Source: an uncultured Flavonifractor sp. (GTDB lineage: Bacteria; Bacillota; Clostridia; Oscillospirales; Oscillospiraceae). From it: DNA of 39,217 nucleotides. The position numbers and the translations under genes were made by a program. Positions 33,307 through 39,217 of the stretch are shown here, in pieces (positions within the stretch are counted from its first letter, which is position 1; every line of letters begins with the position of its first letter). The notes beneath the pieces are model-generated. The model did not search any database. It saw only the letters and a list, made by a program, of their open reading frames with translations, and had not been told where the DNA came from. The DNA lies in assembly GCA_944385625.1 (NCBI GenBank), contig CALWXZ010000009.1, positions 1-39,217 on the forward strand, written 5' to 3'.

Positions 33307-33396
33307 CTCATCTTTCGATTTCCTCGCCGGATTTGGCACCTTGCAAGGCAGGTTGCCGGGCTTCATCGGGCCGTTCCCTCCGCCACTCTCGATAAG
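33307..33396 (-). promoter_or_regulatory. SAM-I (S-box) riboswitch
   Basis: On the minus strand: CTTATCGAGAG at the 5' side, GGCGGAGGGAACGGCCC, GATGAAGCCCGGCAACC, GGTGCCAAATCC, and GATGAG closing P1. These are the textbook S-box blocks. With the terminator downstream it acts as a SAM-dependent off switch for metK. Confidence 0.96.
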
Positions 33397-33417
33397 GCTA
33401 TTCAGTTGACAGTGGGT

Positions 33418-33446
33418 ATTTTATCGACTTTTTCCCACTTTTTCAA
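33418..33446 (-). promoter_or_regulatory. metK promoter
   Basis: Minus strand TTGAAA (33446-33441), 17-bp spacer, TAAAAT (33423-33418), about 20 bp before the riboswitch. Confidence 0.7.
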
Positions 33447-33491
33447 TAGACAAAATACGGGCTTTGTATAGAGTTAGAAGAACTTGTTCGG

Positions 33492-34736
33492 TCAGGCCTT
33501 CCAGCCGTTGAGATAGTCCCGCTGCTCCGGGGTGAGGGTGTCGATGGCCAGTCCCATGGCGGCCAGCTTCACCCGGCCGATCTCATCGTCAATCTCGGCG
33601 GGCACCTGATAGACCTTCTTTTCCAGGCCGTCCTTGTGCCTCACCAGCCACTCCAGGGCCAGCGCCTGGACGGCGAAGGACATATCCATAATCTCGGCGG
33701 GGTGGCCGTTGCCGGCGGCCAGATTTACCAGGCGGCCCTCACCGATGACGTTGAGGATGCGCCCGTCGGGCAGGGTAAAGCCCTCGATGTTGTCCCGGCG
33801 GATCTCCCGCTTGACAGCCATCTGGGCCAGACCTCTCACATCCACCTCACAGTCGAAGTGGCCCGCGTTGGTGAGAATGGCATTGTGCTTCATGACGGCA
33901 AAGTGCCGGGGGGTGATGACGTCCTTGCAGCCGGTGACGGTGACGAAGATATCGCCGTACTTGGCGGCCTCGTCCATGGGCATGACCCGAAAGCCGTTCA
34001 TGGTGGCATCCAGGGCCTTGAAGGGGTCCACCTCGGTGACGATCACGTTGGCCCCCATGCCGCTGGCCCGCATGGCCACGCCCTTGCCGCACCAGCCGTA
34101 GCCGGCCACCACCACGGTTTTGCCCGCCACCACCAGGTTGGAGGTGTGCATGATGGCGTCCCATACACTCTGGCCGGTGCCGTACTTGTTGTCGTAGTAG
34201 TGCTTGGCCTTGGCGTCGTTGACCGCCATCATGGCGCAGGGGAGGATGCCCTCCCGCTCCCGGGCCTTCAGACGCAGGATGCCGGTGGTGGTCTCCTCAC
34301 ACCCGCCGATCAGGTTTTCCCCCAAGTCGGCGCACTTGCCGCCCAGAAGGTGGACCAGATCGCCCCCGTCATCCACAATCAGGTGGGGCTTGAACTTCAG
34401 GGTCTCGATGAGGTGGCTTTCATATTCCTCGGCGGAAGCGCCGTGAATCCCGAAGGTCTCCACACCCAAATCGGCCAGGCCGGCGGCTACGTCGTCCTGG
34501 GTGGAGAGGGGATTGGAGCCGGTGAGCCGCACCTGAGCGCCCCCCTTGGAGAGCACATAGCCCAGATTGGCGGTTTTGGCCTCCAGATGGACGGACACCG
34601 CCACCCGCAGGCCGGCAAAGGGCTTTTCACGCTGGAACCGAGCCTCGATCCCGCCCAGGGCGGGCATAAAGTCCCGCACCCAACTGATCTTCCGGCGGCC
34701 GGAGGGGGCCAGGGCCGGATCTTTTACAATACTCAT
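33492..34736 (-). CDS. ahcY: Adenosylhomocysteinase
   Basis: Hydrolyses S-adenosylhomocysteine to homocysteine and adenosine, removing the inhibitor left by methyl transfer. The 414-aa protein has VHLEAKTANL (49-58), DDGGDL (122-127), CEETTTGILRL, VNDAKAKHYYDNKYGTGQS and the NAD motif GYGWCGKG (212-219). It lacks the insertion and long C-terminal tail of larger bacterial and eukaryotic forms. The ATG overlaps the radical SAM stop codon (ATGA), so the two are translationally coupled. Confidence 0.95.
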   Translation of the reverse strand: MSIVKDPALAPSGRRKISWVRDFMPALGGIEARFQREKPFAGLRVAVSVHLEAKTANLGYVLSKGGAQVRLTGSNPLSTQDDVAAGLADLGVETFGIHGASAEEYESHLIETLKFKPHLIVDDGGDLVHLLGGKCADLGENLIGGCEETTTGILRLKAREREGILPCAMMAVNDAKAKHYYDNKYGTGQSVWDAIMHTSNLVVAGKTVVVAGYGWCGKGVAMRASGMGANVIVTEVDPFKALDATMNGFRVMPMDEAAKYGDIFVTVTGCKDVITPRHFAVMKHNAILTNAGHFDCEVDVRGLAQMAVKREIRRDNIEGFTLPDGRILNVIGEGRLVNLAAGNGHPAEIMDMSFAVQALALEWLVRHKDGLEKKVYQVPAEIDDEIGRVKLAAMGLAIDTLTPEQRDYLNGWKA

Positions 34737-35692
34737 GGGTTAACCTCCTTGGGGGCGGCCGAGGGACTGGGCCCGTCCCAGAAATCAAGGGTGAGCAGCG
34801 GCTTGGTCCTGCGGAAGGCCTGGACCCGGTGGTGAAGTTCCAGCAGCTGCTCCGGCGTGGGGGCTGCGGGTCCACCGTAGGCGGGGCAGGTGAAGAACCA
34901 GCAGAACTTGGCGCCGCTGCGGATGATCCGGTCATAATAGGCCTCCGTGGCCACACAGTCCGCATTCTCCGCTGTACAGCGGCAGGCCACGCCAAAGGGC
35001 AGCTTATGATCCTTTAACAGGGCGGAGACCCGCTGGGCGTCCTGGGGGTCGGCGTCCACCTGAATGGCAGGAAACAGGTTGCGCACCCGCAGCATATCCT
35101 CACAGAGGGAGGGCGTAATGGAGCTGGGGGGCGTAAAGACGGCAAAGACGCAGTCGGTGTGCTTGTTGCACAGGGCGATGATCTCCTCCTGGCGGGAGAG
35201 GGGATCGCCGCCGTTGAAGATAAACAGGTGACAGCCTCTGGCCTTGCGGGCCTCCAGCTCCTCGTCCAGGCTGTCAAACTCCATGGAGGGCCGCACCCCG
35301 AAGATGGATGCGCCGCAGCCGGCGCAGTCCATGGAGCAGGGGAAGGAGGGGTCGATGATGACGGACCAGGGGGCCTCGTCCTGCCCCAGATTGCCGGCCG
35401 CTTTTTTGCCGGGCCACTCCAACGGCCCTCCGTGGATGATAAAGTTTTCAAAGATTTTCTTTAAAATGCTGGTGTCAATATCGGTATACATACTGCGGAT
35501 CAACTGATGCCAGTTGTTGTCCGGATCGGTCATTGCCTGGTGGAACAGCGACTGATACGGGGGAGAGAGATGCGCCCCCGCGTATCTGTCCAGCCACTCC
35601 ATCAGCTTGGGGAGGTTGGAGTCCGGGTCCTGATCCAGATAATCCAGGGCCTTGGAGATACCAAAAGCCTTAAGCCGGGCCGGTATGCTCAT
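34733..35692 (-). CDS. Radical SAM protein of unknown substrate, coupled to ahcY
   Basis: This 319-aa protein has the radical SAM cluster motif CSMDCAGC (Cys119, Cys123, Cys126) in a block IIDPSFPCSMDCAGCGASIFG. A helical N-terminal region of about 105 residues precedes it (MSIPARLKAFGISKALDYLDQDPDSNLPKLMEWLDRYAG). FIFNGGDPLSRQEEI is the SAM-binding GGE-like motif with D for E. I chose ATG 35692 because AAAGGAGGG lies upstream; an in-frame ATG at 35752 has none. The stop overlaps the ahcY start by four bases. Substrate is not known; the coupling hints that its reaction consumes SAM as methyl donor. Confidence 0.87.
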   Translation of the reverse strand: MSIPARLKAFGISKALDYLDQDPDSNLPKLMEWLDRYAGAHLSPPYQSLFHQAMTDPDNNWHQLIRSMYTDIDTSILKKIFENFIIHGGPLEWPGKKAAGNLGQDEAPWSVIIDPSFPCSMDCAGCGASIFGVRPSMEFDSLDEELEARKARGCHLFIFNGGDPLSRQEEIIALCNKHTDCVFAVFTPPSSITPSLCEDMLRVRNLFPAIQVDADPQDAQRVSALLKDHKLPFGVACRCTAENADCVATEAYYDRIIRSGAKFCWFFTCPAYGGPAAPTPEQLLELHHRVQAFRRTKPLLTLDFWDGPSPSAAPKEVNP

Positions 35693-35904
35693 AGATGTAT
35701 ACCCTCCTTTCACCCTGTATTGAAACGGAGGTATGTCACTGCGAAAGGACAAACCAATTCATAATAATATAACCATATCATACAGCCTCTGCTTTCGCAA
35801 TACCATAGACAAAACAGGCCAGCTGTAAATATTTGTGACAAAACCAGAGGAGTGTCTATCCAATGTGGATTTCCGCTGTTTTGATATACAATCCCCGCCG
35901 CTTG

Positions 35905-35913
35905 TGGTATACT
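35905..35913 (+). promoter_or_regulatory. Extended -10 promoter before the pyruvyltransferase/FrhB gene
   Basis: TGGTATACT fits an extended -10 (TGnTATACT). No good -35 at standard distance. Confidence 0.5.
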
Positions 35914-35956
35914 AAATCGAATCAGCTTATCTAGCCTGCAAACGAGGAGTGAGCCT

Positions 35957-38278
35957 ATGCACACCGGTCTCATCACGTTCCATTTTGCCCACCACTACGG
36001 CGCGCAGCTCCAGGCCCTGGCCACCATGAGGGCCATCCAGCGCCTGGGCCACGACTGTCAGATCATTGATTACCGCCTGCCCCATACCACCCGCACCAAC
36101 CAGGTCTTCAAAAAGAGCGCCTCGGTACGGGATATGGCGTCGGACGCCCATACCGCCCTCCACTATGCCGCCTTCCAGCGCCGGTTCCAGCGCTTTGAGG
36201 CCTTTGTGGCCCAGGAGATGGAGCTCTCCCCTCAGCGGTACACCGATTTCCGGCAGCTGCGGGAGGCCCCTCCGGCCTACGACGTCTATGTGGCGGGCAG
36301 CGACCAGATCTGGAATCCCTACATCTTCCAGAACAAACAGTTTGACCCCGCCTTCCTGCTGGACTTTGTGGGGGAGGGGCGGCGTATCGCCTATGCCCCC
36401 AGCCTGGGCGTGCCCCAGCTGCCCGAGGACAAGGCGGCGGAGTTGAAGCGGTACCTGGCGCCCTTTTCCGCCCTCTCCGTCCGGGAGAAGCGGGGCCAGG
36501 TGCTGGTGCGGGAGGCAGCCGGAAGGGAGGCTAAGGTGGTGCTGGACCCCACCCTGCTGCTCAACGGGGAGGATTGGGGCAAACTGGCCCGCCCGCCCAG
36601 GCACCAGGGGCCCTATATCCTGTGCTACTTTGTCTCCGAGCCGGGGGAGGCGGGGCCCTATGCCCTGGCCCTGTCGGAACAGACCGGCTGGCCCATCGTC
36701 CAGCTGGCGGGAGCCCGCCAGAAGATCGACGGAGCCAAGGAGATTGTGTTTGACGCCGGGCCCAGGGAGTTTCTGGGCCTGTTTCAGCACGCCGCCGCGG
36801 TGGTGACCAACTCCTTCCATGGCGCGGCCTTCTCCCTCCAGTTTAAAAAGGATTTCTTTACCTCCATGTCCCCCAAGGAGCGGCGGGAGCCTACCTTCTC
36901 CCGGATCTACAGCCTGCTCTCCCGGCTGGGGTGCGCCGGGCGTATCATCGGCCTGGATACCACCGACTCCATCGACGCCAAGATGGACTACGACCAGATC
37001 TATGAGAAGCTGGAGGCCGCCCGGGCCGACTCCCTGGCCTATCTGAAGGCGGCGGTGGAGGGAACCGCCCTGCCGGAGGAGGAAGAAGCCTCCCAGGAGC
37101 GGGCCAAGCCCAACCTGTGCAAGGCGGAGGACTGCACCGGCTGCACCGCCTGTGCCGCCGTCTGCCCCGTGGGGGCCATTGAGATGCGCCCCGACCACGA
37201 GGGCTTCCTGCGGCCGGTGGTGGGGGAGAAGTGCATCCTCTGCCGCAAGTGCGAAAGCGCCTGTCCCGCCCTCACCCAGCCGGTGAAGGGCCCCGACCCC
37301 GACTGCGCCCACGGTGTGTGGAACCGGAACGAGGGGGTGCGGTGTGACAGCTCCTCCGGCGGCGTGTTCTCCCTGCTGGCCGGCCAGGTGCTGGACCGGG
37401 GAGGCGTGGTGTTCGGCGCGGCCTTTGACGGCTATATGGCGGTACGCCACACCTGCGCCGCCTCCATGGAGGAGGTGGCCCTCATGCGGGGGTCCAAGTA
37501 TGTCCAGAGCGATTTAGGGGAAACCTTCCATCAGGTGAAGGAGCAGCTGGAGGGGGGCAAGCCGGTGCTCTTCACCGGCCTTGCCTGTCAGGTGGACGGG
37601 CTGAAGCACTACCTGGGCCGGGACTACGACAACCTGCTCACCTGCGATCTGGTGTGTAACGGCGTACCCTCTCCGGCGGTGTTCCAGGCCTATCTGAAAC
37701 AGCTGGGCCTGGAGCACGGCGCCCCGGTTACCGGCTTGCGGTTTCGGGACAAGAGCCAGGGCGGCTGGTCCCACTCCCACATGACGGTCCGCTTCGCCGA
37801 CGGGGCCAGCGCCACTACCCCCCTCCACCGCACCACCTTCGGCCGGGGCTTCGGGATGCAGCTGTTTTTGCGGCCGGTGTGTTCCAGGTGCCGGTATACC
37901 AGCGTCAGCCGTCCGGCGGACCTGACCCTGGGGGACTTCTGGGGGCTGGACCCCAAGCTGAAGCTGCCCACCGACCGGGAGAAGGGGGTGTCCCTGGTGC
38001 TGGTCAACAGTGCCAAGGGGCAGAAAGCCTTCGACGCCCTGGCGGACAAGCTGGGCCGGGTGGAACGGCCCCTGGCCGAGGCGGTGGCGGGCAATCCCCG
38101 CCTGGCCTACCCCCTGACCCACAACCCCAAGCGGGGGGCTTTCTTCGCCGCCTTCGCCGCCATGCCCTTCGACCAGGTGGAGCGGAAGTACCTCACCCCG
38201 CCGCCTCTGCCCTACCGGGCGGCGGCCAAGGTGCTCACCCCCAAGATGAAGGAGAAGATCCGCAAGATCCTGAAATAA
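35957..38278 (+). CDS. Polysaccharide pyruvyl transferase / ferredoxin / F420-hydrogenase-beta-like fusion
   Basis: This 773-aa cytosolic protein has three parts. Residues 1-350 match the polysaccharide pyruvyl transferase family: TFHFAHHYGAQLQALATMRAI, DVYVAGSDQIWNP, AYAPSLG, VLDPTLLL and VVTNSFHGAAFSL. Residues about 385-440 hold two [4Fe-4S] motifs, CTGCTACAAVCP and CILCRKCESACP. The remaining part is FrhB/FdhB-like: SSSGGVFSLLAG, MRGSKYVQSDLG, FTGLACQVDGLK, CDLVCNGVPSP and DLTLGDFWG. In gut bacteria the two halves usually occur as neighbours in exopolysaccharide clusters, but no glycosyltransferases are seen here. GAGGAGTGAG precedes the ATG. The reaction is unknown. Confidence 0.9.
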   Translation: MHTGLITFHFAHHYGAQLQALATMRAIQRLGHDCQIIDYRLPHTTRTNQVFKKSASVRDMASDAHTALHYAAFQRRFQRFEAFVAQEMELSPQRYTDFRQLREAPPAYDVYVAGSDQIWNPYIFQNKQFDPAFLLDFVGEGRRIAYAPSLGVPQLPEDKAAELKRYLAPFSALSVREKRGQVLVREAAGREAKVVLDPTLLLNGEDWGKLARPPRHQGPYILCYFVSEPGEAGPYALALSEQTGWPIVQLAGARQKIDGAKEIVFDAGPREFLGLFQHAAAVVTNSFHGAAFSLQFKKDFFTSMSPKERREPTFSRIYSLLSRLGCAGRIIGLDTTDSIDAKMDYDQIYEKLEAARADSLAYLKAAVEGTALPEEEEASQERAKPNLCKAEDCTGCTACAAVCPVGAIEMRPDHEGFLRPVVGEKCILCRKCESACPALTQPVKGPDPDCAHGVWNRNEGVRCDSSSGGVFSLLAGQVLDRGGVVFGAAFDGYMAVRHTCAASMEEVALMRGSKYVQSDLGETFHQVKEQLEGGKPVLFTGLACQVDGLKHYLGRDYDNLLTCDLVCNGVPSPAVFQAYLKQLGLEHGAPVTGLRFRDKSQGGWSHSHMTVRFADGASATTPLHRTTFGRGFGMQLFLRPVCSRCRYTSVSRPADLTLGDFWGLDPKLKLPTDREKGVSLVLVNSAKGQKAFDALADKLGRVERPLAEAVAGNPRLAYPLTHNPKRGAFFAAFAAMPFDQVERKYLTPPPLPYRAAAKVLTPKMKEKIRKILK

Positions 38279-38384
38279 CGGACGGAAAGTTTACAAATTG
38301 TTTGGGAATTTTCTCCCAGGCCCTGCTACACTGGGCACACATGGAAGGAGGGCGGCTCTGCCGCCCCACGGGAGGTAATGATTT

Positions 38385-39217
38385 TTGAGTGTGATACAAC
38401 GCTGGCTGGATCGGTTCAGTTACAAGCATCCCCGGTTCGGCATCCCCAATCTGATGCTGGTGATCGTCATCGGCAACGCGCTGGTGTGGCTGCTGGATGA
38501 GTTCAGTCAGGGCTTTTCCCTGTCGTCCGCCCTGTGCTTCGCCCCCTATTTTATTTTGCAGGGCGAGGTGTGGCGGCTGGTAACCTTTATCTTTGTGCCT
38601 ACCACGAATAATCTCTTTTTTCTGGCCATCTCTCTGTATTTCTACTACTGGATCGGCTCCATTCTGGAGCGGCAGTGGGGCGTGACCAAATTTACGGTGT
38701 TCTACCTGCTGGGCCTGGTGCTCAACATCATCGCCGGTTTTGTGCTCTACGCATTTTTCCCCGTGCCCGCGGTCACCGCCACCATGCACTACGTCAACCT
38801 CTCCATGTTTTTCTCCTTTGCTACCCTGTATGGGGAGATGCAGGTACTGCTTTTCTTTGTGATCCCCATCAAGGTCAAGTGGCTGGCCTGGCTGGACGCC
38901 GCGCTCTTTGCCTACGATATCATCTACAGCCTGGTGCAGATCCCCACCGTAGGGACCTATGCCCTCATTGGCGCCGTGGTTCCCATTGTGGCCATCCTGA
39001 ACTACCTGATCTTCTTCTGGGACGATCTGATGGCCAGCCTGGGCCGGGTGAGGCGGCAGAGTGCCCACCGCCACTCCCGCCAGACTGTCAACTTCAGGCA
39101 GGCCACCCGCCACGCCCAGGAGACCCGCGGCTATATCCACAAGTGCGCCGTCTGCGGCAAGACCGACACCGACTACCCGGACGAGGAGTTCCGGTACTGC
39201 TCCAAGTGTAACGGCTA
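38385..39217 (+). CDS. Rhomboid-like membrane protein with C-terminal zinc ribbon (3' truncated by window edge)
   Basis: At least 277 residues, starting with TTG 38385 nine nt after GGAGG; GTG 38391 is an in-frame alternative. Six or so hydrophobic helices follow. The segment GEVWRLVTFIFVPTTNN matches the rhomboid WR loop, and FFVIPIKVKWLAWLD the following loop. The catalytic GxSG is not seen: the equivalent stretch reads VNLSMFFSFATLYGE. A basic linker then leads to CAVCGK...CSKCNG, a zinc ribbon. It is likely a non-proteolytic rhomboid relative; role unknown. The sequence runs off the window. Confidence 0.75.
   Translation, partial: MSVIQRWLDRFSYKHPRFGIPNLMLVIVIGNALVWLLDEFSQGFSLSSALCFAPYFILQGEVWRLVTFIFVPTTNNLFFLAISLYFYYWIGSILERQWGVTKFTVFYLLGLVLNIIAGFVLYAFFPVPAVTATMHYVNLSMFFSFATLYGEMQVLLFFVIPIKVKWLAWLDAALFAYDIIYSLVQIPTVGTYALIGAVVPIVAILNYLIFFWDDLMASLGRVRRQSAHRHSRQTVNFRQATRHAQETRGYIHKCAVCGKTDTDYPDEEFRYCSKCNG

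Overview
The window reads as a high-GC, strictly anaerobic, monoderm member of the Clostridia, most likely Oscillospiraceae (the Flavonifractor/Lawsonibacter/Intestinimonas neighbourhood; this assignment is inference from gene content and codon use). Supporting signs are the reverse rubrerythrin, a thioredoxin reductase without NADPH motifs, a SAM-I riboswitch, CIRCE elements, CsoR-controlled copper export, several XRE regulators fused to membrane helices, and GGAGG-type ribosome binding sites. No tRNA, rRNA, CRISPR array, insertion sequence or prophage gene was seen. Most of the window looks like chromosomal core with small accessory insertions.

Layout. 1-5.0 kb: 3' end of efp, a Cys/Asp/Glu-rich zinc-ribbon protein, then an iron-uptake operon (FeoA-FeoB fusion, a 54-aa Cys-rich membrane protein, a Sir2 deacylase) and a lone AlbA_2-domain protein. 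5.1-8.3 kb: XRE/membrane regulator, Hsp20 under a CIRCE, and a minus-strand arsR-trxR-trxA redox operon. 8.4-11.3 kb: csoR-copA, where CopA ends in a CopZ-like domain that keeps its own RBS and ATG. 11.5-16.6 kb: a BMP-type (purine nucleoside-like) ABC importer of lipoprotein, double ATPase and two permeases. 16.7-21.8 kb: XRE regulator, then a signalling locus with a WG-repeat lipoprotein, an ECF-like sigma factor, and an 848-aa paralogous sigma factor continuous with a transmembrane helix and about 650 extracytoplasmic residues. 21.9-26.3 kb: corA behind a long structured leader that ends in a possible attenuator, citrate synthase, and a COG2509-type flavoprotein. 26.4-31.9 kb: a small AT-richer divergent XRE/68-aa pair, NADP-type glutamate dehydrogenase, a small membrane protein, a cytidylate-kinase-like protein, a second CIRCE-Hsp20, an XRE/membrane pair and reverse rubrerythrin behind a Fur/PerR-like box. 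32.0-35.7 kb: the SAM cycle (metK with SAM-I riboswitch, ahcY, and a radical SAM gene overlapping ahcY). 35.9 kb to the end: a fused pyruvyltransferase/ferredoxin/FrhB protein and a truncated rhomboid-like membrane protein.

The most novel item is the sigma-factor locus (17.3-21.9 kb). A membrane-tethered and an untethered sigma paralogue lie in tandem, and both are preceded by the same 14-bp element, which suggests a self-contained surface-sensing circuit. Next in interest are the corA leader, the CopA-CopZ fusion with a retained internal start, and two hsp20 promoters sharing an identical 27-bp CIRCE whose one deviant base completes the -35 box.
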